Below the pieces are notes generated by a model. That model worked only from the letters and a program-made list of their open reading frames with translations, had not been told where the DNA came from and ran no database searches. The position numbers were made by a program, and so were the translations under genes. A stretch of DNA of 64,000 bases from Phyllostachys edulis (Eukaryota; Streptophyta; Magnoliopsida; Poales; Poaceae): NCBI GenBank assembly GCA_036346405.1, contig CM070546.1:107018826-107082825 (forward strand). Direction: 5' to 3'. Positions 1 through 10,994 of the stretch are shown one piece after another (position 1 is the stretch's first letter; each line of letters opens with the position of its first letter).

Positions 1-797
1 GGCGCTGAATTCATAGAGGGTCTTGGCTGAAATCTGAAAGATGGGTGGGGCGTCATTCTCCCCCTTGGTGCACTTGTGGCTGGAGTCATTTGTTTCATTT
101 TTCTCTTTCTGGTTTCTTCCATATCAGTTCTGGCTTCTTCTGAGATTATCAATTTGTTTACCATAGAAGCTAGGTCAGGGAAATCAAGAGCTGAAATGTG
201 GAATTTCAATGACTTTTGCAATCCTTGTGAAAACTTCTCCATCTTCTTGGCTTCTGTATCCACCTCATGTGGGGCATACCGTGCCAATTGATTAAATTGG
301 TGCAGGTATTCTGTGACTGTACGGCCCCCTTGCTTAAGAGCAAGAAACTCTCTGCATTTGGCTGCAACTATGCCCTCAGGAACATGGGCTTTATGAAATG
401 CTTCCTTGAATTCTGCCTATGGTATATCTCTGCCTGGATGAAGAGTCTGATAATTCATCCACCATGCAGCTGCTTGACCTTGTAGTTGATGAGAAGCAAA
501 TAAAGTCATCTCTTTGTCATTGTACTGGATAGTGTCCAACTTTCTCTCAATATCCCTTATCCAGTCATCGGCTACTAATGGCTCTGGTGACACTGTGAAT
601 GTTGGGGGTCTCGTTTTCTGAAAGTCTGTCCATCTGAAGCCGGGGGTTACTCCTCCATTATTGCCTCTAGAAGTGTGTCCAGCTGATGATCTTGTGGCAA
701 TTTGTTCAAGAAGTTGAGTATGCTGCTCCATCATTCTGGCCTGATTTTGCTCTGCCTGAAATCTATTTCTTTCCATCATAGCCATGACCTCTGCCAA
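1..797 (-). pseudogene. Ty3/gypsy gag fragment, runs off the left edge
   Basis: This is capsid-forming Gag of a long terminal repeat retrotransposon. The N-terminal part (417-797) starts with a coiled-coil-like stretch rich in Met, Gln and Glu. It is followed by the plant gypsy Gag core, with TRPPTFTVSPEPLVADDWI and LQGQAAAWW visible. The frame closes at 417, but the same protein resumes to the left in another frame: GGRTVTEYLHQFNQLARYAP and KMEKFSQGLQ are readable across roughly 1-350. A frameshift or stop therefore splits it near 416. The zinc knuckle, protease and polymerase would lie beyond the window edge. It shares strand with the pre-gag ORF, primer-binding site and LTR to its right, so all belong to one element. 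Family assignment to gypsy is strong; the exact lineage is not determined. Confidence 0.85.
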
Positions 798-1185
798 GCT
801 TGGTGGTTGCCTATTGATTCAAACCTCGGCTTCATTGTTGTTGTTTCAGACATCTTGTGAATTTATCACTGCGGTTTTGACCAAACACGAGAAGATAAGT
901 AAGATTGAGATTTTAAGATAAGAGGTGAAAGCAAAAGGTAAGTGATTAAGACGAACAGAAGGAAATGACTTTTGACAAGGATGATATACAGATATGGATA
1001 GGGGAAACAACTTATTTATTATATTTCACACAAAGTATACAAATTAATTTACAAAAACTGGATGCATACTACTTAGAGTACAATACACAACTTTTCTTAC
1101 AATCAAAAGTCGTACTACTACTAAGGTAGGTGGATCTACAATATACTATCGTAATCTAACATCTTGCGGAGGACTCTACCACCCA

Positions 1186-2121
1186 TCAGATGGAGGGTTG
1201 CTGGTGGTGTAGTGGATCAACATCTCTGGGTCCTCCTCCTCCTCTTCTTCCGCAGCTTTCTCCACCTGCTGGCTGGGTTTTGCCTCTTCCACCTTCTCCT
1301 TTCCCTTGGCGGATCCTCGGAAGCAAGCAGCGGTAAGCAGCTATACCGTTGGGTGAGGCGGCGCTGAGGTGACTTTGAACAATAACCGAAGACAGAGGGG
1401 TGTAGTCAGGTGATCCCGGTGTATAGTCCACTACTGGACCTTCAGGAATGTCGGGGCTCTCATCACAAACTGATCCAGTCCCCTGATCCGGGTCATAACG
1501 ACGGCATAACTCCCTTTGCATGTTCTTAATTCCGTGCTTGGCCAAGTGATACTTCCCATGCACCTTCTGATACTCCTTCAGAACCCTAGTGTATAAAATC
1601 TCCTGAGTTAATATGTGGGTGGCAACTTCACGGACGCGGGGATCCTCATCATCACCTGGGCAGGGAATAAGGTAGCTGAATCCATCACTCCCCTTCTGTG
1701 GGATCAGCTGGTACTCGGAGTGTTCAAACTCCATATCATAATCTTGCCGACGAGGTGCAAGATCGCTCGCTTTGCAAAGATCTGAATCGCCTCACTCTCT
1801 GCGGCGTTGGCCCACAAACTGACATTCAATGTCAGGTTTGTAAGCTAACGGGGTCAGATCTATCCATGCCTTCCAATGGTACCTTTTTCCATCACAGATC
1901 TGTTCCTCTGTGTGGAAAATAGGTAACTGCTCAGGTGTGGCGCCAATAAACTGTATCATCTTGTGTAGTCTTGTGGCCCATCTGTTAAACAGTGTAGGGT
2001 CGGAGTAGGAGTTCCGCATCTTCCTGACAGACGGAAAGTTTAAATAGTTAGTTAAGAGGAGATAAGTCTTTTTAGAAAACAACACAAATTTTCTAAAGTC
2101 TAAAGCAAGGTGAGATAGCAA
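1186..2121 (-). pseudogene. pre-gag ORF of the same gypsy element, interrupted by one stop
   Basis: Two open segments (2121-1792 and 1734-1186) lie in the same reading frame, separated by a TGA at about 1789-1791. They look like one protein of roughly 300 residues, probably starting at the Met of MRNSYSDPTLFNRWATRL just after a possible splice acceptor. Visible features are a Trp/Tyr-rich segment (CDGKRYHWKAWIDL), an acidic and helical middle, and a Pro/Asp-rich stretch with a repeated PDYTP/VDYTP motif. I do not recognise a domain. It sits between the primer-binding site and gag, so it is an additional ORF upstream of gag. Its role is unknown; a structural or regulatory accessory protein is only a guess. 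Confidence 0.5.
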
Positions 2122-2252
2122 GAGAGGAAAAGAGATAGCAATTTAATACTTATATTTTTGTTTTGAGAAATCCTTTTGTAGTCTTTGAAATTATCAGTTT
2201 TAAAGGTCTTCAATCCTATAACCAAGCTAAGGTCTCAACTTACGGTCAAGCC

Positions 2253-2264
2253 GGCTCTGATACC
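2253..2264 (-). other. primer-binding site (initiator tRNA-Met type)
   Basis: On the minus strand the sequence reads TGGTATCAGAGC, the usual plant primer-binding site complementary to the 3' end of initiator methionine tRNA. It lies five bases inside the LTR edge at 2270, which fixes the orientation of the element (transcribed leftward). Confidence 0.85.
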
Positions 2265-2269
2265 ACTTT

Positions 2270-5194
2270 TGTAACGACCCCAAAACTAGGGATCGCTAGA
2301 ATCTTTACAACTGTCCAGGATGTACAGTTGTAAAGTCGTGGTTTCACAAGCAAGCAAACGTTTACAACAAAAGACTGACTTTTATTACAGCAGATAGGGC
2401 TTAACAGCCAGTTTGAAAGCGGAAGCGGGCGTCCAAGCCCGAAAGTAATATAATACACTTCAAAAGAAAGCTAGAACCACAGCGACTTGGGCGTAAAGAG
2501 ACCCTAGTACCGAAGAGTCGTCAAAGTCTCTGGTTCTTCTTGCTCAGAAGCACACTGGATCTTCCCAAAATTCTTCTGTTGATGTTTAAGCAAGAATGAG
2601 TACAACTACCGTACTCAACAAGTTGCATAGGGAATGCTATTTACTTATATGCTGGGAATATCAAAGGAATGGTACAGTTTTACCAATACAGGTATATGTG
2701 GAATGCAATAGTTGAATTTAAAAGCTTTATAGTAAGTAAAGACAGTAAAACAATAATAAATATAGCCACAGGGGTTACAACAACTGAAATTACCAATTAA
2801 CAACTATAAAATTCTACTTATGCTTTGTATGTTGGAATCACCCATGAACACAGCTTCATTAACCGGAAGCACGGTGTATTCGAATAACATTGATTACACT
2901 CTGCAGAGTTGCCCAACTTTACCCACACGATATCACAAACTCACATTGACACACATCATGTTTGTGTACAACTGAGTGAGGATAACAAAGCCTTTTCACT
3001 GCTTATCCTTTTTAGCCTCTACCCGGTAGATCTTAATCCATCTGACCCTCGGAGACCACCGCCAATAATGGACTTTGTACCCGTCTTTGACGGGCCCATC
3101 TGATTATGAGATCCAAATGAGTGTCCTTAGAGGCCCACCCCTGTCTCGCCTTTGATATTGCAAATATTCAATTGGATGAGCAGTGTACTAAGCTAGGGAG
3201 TAATGACCACGCATGTGGTTGAGCGGTTTACTGTGTCTGTTACTTAGCACAAGGTTCTCGTCCTTACATGTCACCCAGTGAGGCGATGGCCCAACTCGCG
3301 GTTGTCCACCTCTAGATCTCACTGATGACCCATTTTACCAAGTATCTTGGGTTGTCCAACATTTTGGTCTCAACCCTCAACTTACACCCAAAACCTATTG
3401 GCCTAAAGCCAACCTTTCTTAACAGTATTTAGAACAGAGTTTTGTATGACTTAGCAGAATATTTGCTATTATTTTATGTGGACAAGTTTATCAAGGTGAA
3501 TATGGCCTACAAGAATGGGTGGTTTAATATGTGGGGTTTGAGGATGTATAACTATTCAACATGGCATTCCAAAGTATTATTTCTTTGTTGAAATAATTGG
3601 CTAAAATATATTAATGAATATAATAATATGAATTATAAAGAATGTAGGTTCAATATGTTCAAGGTATGCAACTTGCCTCCTTGCTCAAAGTCCTCGAACT
3701 GTCCTGCTACGTCGGGGTCCTGTCCAGCGAAGTCCTGACCTGGCTCGTCGGCGTCGAAACCTAGCGCAAGACACAAAAACCAATAAAACTCCTGGCTCAA
3801 CAAGGAACGAGCTCAGAAAAATAGATCCAACTACAACAAAAATATAAAAAGAGATAAAGAATCAACTTAAAGAGGTAAAAGGTTTCAACAGGAGTTGGAT
3901 ATGGCTGAACGGAGTTAGGATTGGGTGTTGTGAGTTCAAGACGGTCAAAAAGGATATACTAACTCAACTTAGGGTTTCCAAAGAATAATGATCACTTTAC
4001 TGTTCATACCTATTAATTAGATATAAACAATAATTAATCACTATTTTAGGCTTAGGAATAGGAATTAGGATTTTATTGTGTATTTTCGGAATTTTGGAAT
4101 AAAACCTATTTTTACTTGTGGCAGGAACGATCTTGGGCAGTTTTAAATGAGCAGTGTTGGGCTACACAAGAAACCAAAACACCTTGTGGCTGTTTAAAAG
4201 GAAATGGGTAAAGCGGCCTGACTTCAACACACGCACGCGTCTTGTATCAAAAGGCCATTAGGCATCATGGCATCGCCTTCGCCATACACTTCTTGCGCCT
4301 TGTGACCCGCGCGAGTACGTGAAGCGGCTCGGGGTCAAGGCTGCGGCGACGGCGGCAGCGGAGGCTAACTACCGGATTCGGAGGGGCGCATGGCTGCTCG
4401 CCTCTGTAGGTTCCTAAACCCTAGGGTTTTTATGATTTGGCGTGAGTGGGTTCTAGGGTTTGAGGTGAGGTGGCGGCGGCGCAGCACAGATCCGACGGAT
4501 CTGGGCGAGAGGCGGGAAGGGTCCGGGTGGGTTGATTTGGCTTTGGGTGGGAGGATTTGTATGGGGTGGGGTTTGTTTCACGAGGGAACCGAAGCGGCGG
4601 GTGACTCTGCGTCGACGGCTACGGGAAGGAAGGGTTGGTACTGGGTTGAAGAGCGAAGCAGGCGGCTTTATAGCCATCATGATGCGATGATGGAGCAAGC
4701 AAGGTATGGGCGTGGGCGCTCGAGTGGTAAGTCTGCGAGGCGTTTAGGCGGTCAAGGTTGGCGCGGCACGGGCATGTCTGAGAGCGTGGGTCGAGGCAAG
4801 GTGGCGGCAATTTCACCTGGAGCAATCCGGAGGGGCGCCGCCTTGGGCGCGGGTTGCGGTTGGCGGCGCGCAAGTGGCGGGTGGGTGGCGAGCAGTGGAG
4901 GCAGTGAGTGTGGCCACATGGCGGTAATGCACTGGCGGCGACCAAAAGCGGTGGTGGTGGCGGCTTCGCTGTGTGTGACCCACAGGTGGAAGCGGACTTC
5001 GGCCTGGCAAGCGACATGAGAGAAAGAGTTGGGTGAAGCGTCCATGAGGAAAGGGAAGGGATGGGGAAGGCGGGGATTAGGGTTAGGGTTTGGGTTTGAC
5101 AAATTTTGGCCGAATTTGATTTTGAATTTGAATTTTGAGATTTAAATTTGAATTCAAACTAATTTGAATTTCTTTGAAATTTTCAGGTGTTTCA
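2270..5194 (-). mobile_element. 5' LTR of the minus-strand gypsy element (about 2.9 kb)
   Basis: The edge next to the primer-binding site reads GGTCGTTACA on the minus strand. The far edge is taken as TGAAACACCTGAAAATTTCA on the minus strand, ending at 5194, because related elements start TGTAACA. Architecture matches the solo LTR at 45105-48463: AT-rich start, GC-rich 0.8-kb block (4250-5100) with long spurious ORFs, AT-rich middle, then a conserved GGCAAGTTGCATACC-like stretch. The left boundary is solid; the right boundary is inferred and no TSD can be tested because the 3' LTR is outside the window. The element appears to have landed in the 3' end of the NOP53-like gene. The 4390-5019 ORF lies within the GC-rich block and is not treated as a gene. 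Confidence 0.7.
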
Positions 5195-5428
5195 TTCTTC
5201 TCCAGAAGGAGAACACCAAGTCATCCAAGCAAACCTAAAAAATCAGCATTTAAATAAAAAAACTAAATGTTTTTTTGCCTCCGAGGCAATCAAAATAGAT
5301 ACAATGAAGGCCGCTAAAGTTTTATAATCAGCAAAGCTCTCGGGTCTTGGCCGCAGATTGTATGTGTTGATTCAAAATACCTTGTAACTTTGATTAACTT
5401 CTCTTTAGGAGGAAAAAGAAAGACAAAC

Positions 5429-8400
5429 CTTATTCTCTTGCTTGGTGCAAGCAACCCACATTTCTCAATGCTCTTATAGCGATCCCTCGCTAGATTACAA
5501 CAACCCTGCACGACACATATATATAGCAGTCAGCTCCGATAGAATTCTAGACAGCACCAAAACAAAAAATGTTACCTTCAACTTTCTAAGAGAGCCACTA
5601 ATCTCTTCTGTCAATAGAACTTGCACGGGAGCTGGTTCAAATCTGTCAGATTCGGAATTTGTAATTATTAATTAGAAAACCAAAAATCATCACCAGATAT
5701 TAAGGAAAATAGCTTAACATGTACAAACAAATCCTTCTATATCAAACTATACCACAAAAACAAGTAGTAACACTGTCAATCCTATTTTGTACAGCAAAAA
5801 ATGGGGAAGTATTAGGTAAAAAAATGAACAGAGGAAATTTGTATTTGAACTTTTATCACATTAAGATACAGAGTACCTTGCCAATGATAAGTTTCATGAA
5901 AATAGCAGGCTGAGACATGCAATATAGATTTGCCATGATAAATTGATAAATGCTTTGCAAAACTATTTTGCGACATAAGATGCAAAGCAAGCAACAATGG
6001 ATGTAGAATAACACAACAGTTTTCAAAAGAGAACTTTCTGGAATGACATATCATAGCAACTCCAGTCGTGTCAACTGCATCACCTTCAAAAAATTATATG
6101 AAATACTGCATCTGAATATCGAACTTTTTATTATTAATTAACCTTTTTTTGAATTTTATTTTATAGTTAACCCCTGACACACTTTATTTCCAATTCGACT
6201 TTTGGTCACGCCACGGGTACCCGTGGCGTGACAAAATAACACCGCCACGTCGTAATAAATCCTAAAATAGCACTTTTTGTCACGCCACTGGTCGTGGCGT
6301 GACAAGAGTTTGACCAGAAATAGACTGGCGTGACAGTGTTATTTTGTCACGCCACGGGTGGTGGCGTGACCAAAGGGGTCAGAATTGGAAATAAAGTGCG
6401 CCGGAGGTTAACTTTAAAATAAAATTCAAAAATAGGTTAATTAATAAAAAAATTCCTGAATATCCTACAATAATTGTTTCTACTGCAGTCTTCTGGAAAC
6501 ATCTGCCTAAACTTGAATAATATAGCCATTTCTACCAAAGTATATTCAAGATACAACACTGGTTGAAAAATATGGGCCAACAAAACTTGTTAGCGTTAGA
6601 GATGTACTTGTGTCTGCCCAGACGAGGTGGGGCTGATTTGAGCCTTTCCTGTTTAGCCACAGTTCGCCTGATGAGCCTTTTCTCCTTTTCCTCGTCCTCT
6701 TTAGCTATCTCGTCTATTATATTTGGCAAGCTGCACAAAATAGCAATATAATGTAAGCAAACTTTGACTTTAAAAAAGGCTATTCTTGGCAGCTTGGTGA
6801 TACGAATATAAAACCTACCTGTCTATTTCCTTTGAAAGATTTTCTATTTTCTTTGCTGCCGCCTCTGCTCTTAATCTCTCCTTACGACGAGCTCTTCTGT
6901 TCAGTTCTACTCTTGTAAGTTGTAACTATTTTCGTTTTGGCCTTCCTGAGAAAGAATAAAAATCATACAATTAAAACACAAATACACAATATTATCTGCA
7001 AATATAATTTGGCCACAACAGTGAACATCATACACTTCCATAATGTTTGCAAATAAACACTTCAAATTTAAAAGGTTAAAACAGAGACTTACTTTAAAAA
7101 GCACTGCATCCCTCCAGAATATTCATATCAGATTCTAAAATACAGGCTGTGGTTTTCCTTGTCATTTTCAAATAATACAGCAAACTTGTATTTTTCTATA
7201 GTTACTGAGCAGGTGCCCTAAATGAATAACCCATGCCTTGCTCATTTAGCTTCTAATGGTGGCAATGGAGGAACAATGGAGCATATGTAACACATAACAT
7301 CACCAAAATTTCTAAAATAGGAACTCCCTTGCAGAATATATAAACATTGAAGCAAAAAATAGGGTGAAACTAAGCTTTTACCACCATCATTAACATGTAG
7401 TAACCATGAAAGCTTTTAAAATAAAAGTATTGTGTATTAAAGTCCAAAAATGTACTATATACTTTCAATAGTACAGTCGAGTTTAACCTCTGTCCAGCCA
7501 AGGCATCAGCATCCTGGTCTCCATCGCCTTCTGCAGCATCAAGAAAAAATTTCTGCATGCCACATGAAAAAACAAAAGGTAATAATCAATTGTTATGCAG
7601 ACTCGTATGTACCATCACAAGCACACAATCCACTAGTAAGGTGCAGAACCATACTATTCTATTTCAAAAGTCAACAGCGGACGAATACTCTGAAATGGTT
7701 TACGGATAAAATAAAGGTAAAAAACTAACATATTTACAGGTCATACGGTTTACAGAACGTAGCTTGCAAAAGATGTTTTGATGAATGTATTTATTTGCCA
7801 TTGATGTTTCATTTTAAATATTCTTATAAATCTGGATTTCTGCATTTCTAGTTCAAGGATTCAACCAATCCAATTCCGATACACATGAACTAACAGAACT
7901 CAAATTGCATTGTGTACTAACATTACAATCTAGATGGCAAGAACCAGGCATGCACTACTCTTCCATATTGATAGATCAAAGAACTTTGTGCTTTCATGAT
8001 ACTTATAGAGCTTATAAGAGACTAGAAAGAAAAAAAAATCGAGAATGAACTAAACACTAACATAGCACCTTCGAGAGACTAGATGGATAATCTCAATTGT
8101 TCACAGGTATACTTCTGCTGCTTGACATATCATGTGTCCGGATGGTCATCTTTTTCAATAAAACAATAGCGCACTACAACGAAATTTACTTTTATAACTT
8201 GGTGCAAGGTAGACTTTCCAGAATAAAACGGTCATCTCATATGGAACCTAACTCTCTAAAACATTTAAATTCATAGTGCACATCCAAGTTCACAGATTCC
8301 AATACAAACTGACTGTGAAGTAAGTACTCATAATCATAAGAACAGTTAGGGCTTCTAATAGAAGGATAGGAGATTGTAGAAATTTCAAAAATCTGTTGAT

Positions 8401-8990
8401 GGAGCTATCAGCTATGTATAAGCCTCAACCATAAAACATACATCTTCTTCAGTGATTGCTTCACCAGGAACGGTAAGTGGCACAGGTTTGGGCCCCAGCT
8501 CTTTCATGTAGATTTTACGCATCTCATCAGCAACAGCTAGAGCAAGAGAATCCTACAAACACCAACATAAACTACATGAGTAAAAGTGTTCTTTTAGAAG
8601 AAAAAATGCTACATCCACTAGCCTAAGGATTAGCAATTACTAAGAAACGGGTAACACTGCCAATATCTGGAGCTTTAGAACATTAATTCAAACACATACT
8701 TGATGGGCTTCAAATGGAGGATTAAATGAACATCCTGGGCACTCAACTTCAACAGCAGGAATCACAGATGTAGTAGATCTCTGCAATCAGTGATGCAAAA
8801 TACTAACAAATTTAATTATGACTGAAGAAGAAATGCAAAACGCACCAAATTCAGTATTTCACAAGAACTGAGATTTGTAAATCTGCATAGATATGACTGC
8901 ATACTTTGCAAACACAAATTTACATTTTCTTTAATTACAAACAATAGGACAGATTGTGGAGCCTCGCATCACCTTTTTAGCCTTGGCATC
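5429..8990 (-). pseudogene. NOP53: NOP53-like ribosome biogenesis gene, 5' and 3' truncated
   Basis: NOP53 (GLTSCR2; SMO4 in Arabidopsis) acts in nucleolar 60S ribosome assembly. Exons read right to left on the minus strand: a 20-bp piece ending at about 8971 (encoding DAKAKK); 8780-8700 (VIPAVEVECPGCSFNPPFEA); 8552-8442 (ELGPKPVPLTVPGEA); 7552-7488; a piece at about 6945-6835 (TRVELNRRARRKERLRAE); 6730-6608 (RTVAKQERLKSAPPRLGR); 5642-5576 (FEPAPVQVLLTEEISGSLRK); 5505-5429 (ARDRYKSIEKCGLLAPSKRI). Splice phases agree for most joins. The 7488-to-6945 join does not keep frame, and a TAG lies just before TRVELN. The N-terminal third is absent because a PPR gene starts 90 bp upstream, and the C-terminus is missing next to a gypsy LTR. 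Family identity is strong; loss of function is inferred. Confidence 0.75.
6121..6455. mobile_element. Mutator-type MITE, copy 1 (GTCACGCCAC hairpin family)
   Basis: The 335-bp element has ends GAACTTTTTATTA... and ...TAATAAAAAAATTC, inverted repeats of about 50 bp. A perfect 9-bp TSD, CTGAATATC, lies at 6112-6120 and 6456-6464, which points to the Mutator superfamily. Inside are three hairpins built from GTCACGCCAC and GTGGCGTGAC: a perfect 28-bp palindrome at 6205-6232, and stem-loops at 6279-6303 and 6346-6370. It lies in an intron of the NOP53-like gene. No coding capacity. A second copy is at 41817-42191. Confidence 0.85.
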
Positions 8991-9077
8991 TCCTTAAGTA
9001 ACCATATGATAAGCAATTGTCACGCCACTGCATCCCAAAAATATAGACATGCTAGTTTAGTCGACAAACAAAATCGA

Positions 9078-10994
9078 CTATGAAGCTGAGCATACAAGCA
9101 GTTCACTAGTTGAGTCAGACCCATCACTTTCAGCAATGGTATTATCCTCCATAATGAATGCATGGCCAATTGACTGAGAAAGTAACCAGCAAGTTTTGGT
9201 ACTAAGTTTCATGCCTAGATTAAGCATTTCTCTGACCAAAGCAGTAGCTGAACTAATACGCTGCAACTTAATTAAGAGCACAACTACAATGTTGAATGAG
9301 ATACTGTCCATCTGAACATTGGCACATTCCATTTCTCTCAGTAACTGCGTGACGGCATGCATATCCCTGGTTCTACAAAGTCCACGAAGCATTACATTGT
9401 ATATACAAGTGTTGGAAGCCATTCCTGAACACTTCATCTTGTCAAACAACTCGCAAGCCTCTTCAACCAGATGAGCTTGGAAAAGACCATGTAAAACAAT
9501 AGTATAGCACACAGCATCAAGTGCATAGTTTTGACACACAGCCTCCCTGAAAATTGATAATGCCATATGGTTTTGGCCCCTTCTAACGAGGCCACGGAGG
9601 ATGGCTGCATGAACGTAGGCATTTGAATCAGGATCGTCCGCAACAATACTGCTGTAGGCATTCTTTGCAAGATCAATCTTTCCCAACTGAAACAAACTAT
9701 CCAAAAATCCAACATAACTGTAGCTGTCTGGCCTGATGCCCAAATCGATCATATCAAAGAAGACCTGGATGGCTTCGGATGGAAAACCGGACTTGCACAG
9801 AGCGCTCATCACAGAATTGAAGGCCACAAGATCGTAAGAGATATCCGTGCCCAGGATTAATCTAGGAAGAAGACCTATGTTCTGTGACAGCTGTAATACC
9901 TGAACTAAAGTCGATAGAGTGTATGCATCCGGCTTTATCTGGCTCCCATGAAGATTTAGGTAAACGTCTAGGGCATCATGATATCTCCTCTCCTTCATCA
10001 TGCAGTCCATAATAACATTATAGAAAACAAGGTCTGGGCTGCAACCGGTGGACGCCATAGATCCCAAAAGCTCACTGACCTTGTCGTGCCTGCCAGCTCG
10101 GAAGAGACCTTTGACAAGCGGTGTGTAAGTCACCACTGTGGGAGAGGAGTCAGAATCCAGCATCTTTGCCAGCATTTTACAGGCCTCGTCAAGCCTTCTC
10201 TCACGGCACATACGGGCGATGAAGCATGTCCACATGGCTGTAGTGAGCTGATAGCCCGAGACAAGGGTGAAAGACAGCAACTGTAGTAGCTCGGACATGG
10301 TGCCCGCCTTACTGCAACAAGCAAAAACCGATGCGAGAGAAGCGGCGCTTGGGAGAAAACCCTGCTGCAGCATGGCCATGAAACAGTCGCGCGCCCCTGA
10401 CCAATGCCCGGCTCTGCAAAGATGAGTGACGACGATGGCATAGGTGAGGTAGTTGGGCGACGGGTTGTCCCGTAAGAAGCGCAGTGCAGCGTCGAGACGG
10501 CCTATCCTGAGGTGGACGTCGAGGGCGACGTTGCGCGCGAAGACGTTGGGGTGGAAGCCCCAGAGAGGCATTTGGTCGAACAGCTGGAGCACAAGCGGGT
10601 AGAGGCCCCCGCGCCAGTAGAGCCTGAGCAAGAGCAGGAAGGTGTGGGGCCTGATAGGGCAACCGAGGGTGCGGAGCTCGCGGAGGATGGCGGGGGCGGT
10701 GCGGAAGCGGGAGGCGAGGCGGGTGGCGGTGGGGAGGATGCGGTCGAAGGAGGCTGGCGGGTGGAAGTAGGCGGGGCGGCGGGCGCACCAGAGGAAGAAG
10801 GAGAGGGCGAGTGCGTCGGAAGGGCAGCGGGAGACAGCGGCGTCGACGAGACGAGGCGAGAGCGGCGGCAGTTGGGGCTTGGTGGTGAAGGCGGTGGCGA
10901 GCGCAGCAGAGAGCGGCGGTGTCTGCCTCCGCATGGCATGGAGCATAGAAGCAGCAGCGAATGGATGGGGATGCTGCCGCGAATTGCATCGCAA
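9078..10994 (-). CDS. pentatricopeptide repeat (PPR) protein, P class
   Basis: A single uninterrupted frame of 638 codons, as is typical for plant PPR genes. These are helical-repeat RNA-binding proteins that usually act in mitochondria or chloroplasts on transcript splicing, stability or translation. The N-terminus is rich in Arg, Ser, Ala and Pro with few acids, consistent with an organelle transit peptide. From about residue 120 onward there are roughly a dozen 35-residue repeats, such as PTVVTYTPLVKGLFRAGRHD, DLVFYNVIMDCMMKERRYHD, VAFNSVMSALCKSGFPSEA and TCIYNVMLRGLCRTRDMHA. There is no E, DYW or SMR domain, so P class. An alternative in-frame start is Met17. The short tail after the last repeat is acidic and Ser-rich. 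The stop lies about 90 bp from the remaining NOP53-like exons on the same strand. It faces the STRAP-like promoter divergently. The RNA target cannot be told from sequence. Confidence 0.9.
   Translation of the reverse strand: MRCNSRQHPHPFAAASMLHAMRRQTPPLSAALATAFTTKPQLPPLSPRLVDAAVSRCPSDALALSFFLWCARRPAYFHPPASFDRILPTATRLASRFRTAPAILRELRTLGCPIRPHTFLLLLRLYWRGGLYPLVLQLFDQMPLWGFHPNVFARNVALDVHLRIGRLDAALRFLRDNPSPNYLTYAIVVTHLCRAGHWSGARDCFMAMLQQGFLPSAASLASVFACCSKAGTMSELLQLLSFTLVSGYQLTTAMWTCFIARMCRERRLDEACKMLAKMLDSDSSPTVVTYTPLVKGLFRAGRHDKVSELLGSMASTGCSPDLVFYNVIMDCMMKERRYHDALDVYLNLHGSQIKPDAYTLSTLVQVLQLSQNIGLLPRLILGTDISYDLVAFNSVMSALCKSGFPSEAIQVFFDMIDLGIRPDSYSYVGFLDSLFQLGKIDLAKNAYSSIVADDPDSNAYVHAAILRGLVRRGQNHMALSIFREAVCQNYALDAVCYTIVLHGLFQAHLVEEACELFDKMKCSGMASNTCIYNVMLRGLCRTRDMHAVTQLLREMECANVQMDSISFNIVVVLLIKLQRISSATALVREMLNLGMKLSTKTCWLLSQSIGHAFIMEDNTIAESDGSDSTSELLVCSAS

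Noticed and set aside
4390..5019. 209-codon plus-strand ORF with overlapping minus-strand ORFs
   Set aside because: It is in the GC-rich block of a long LTR; other LTRs here show the same compositional ORFs. No domain.
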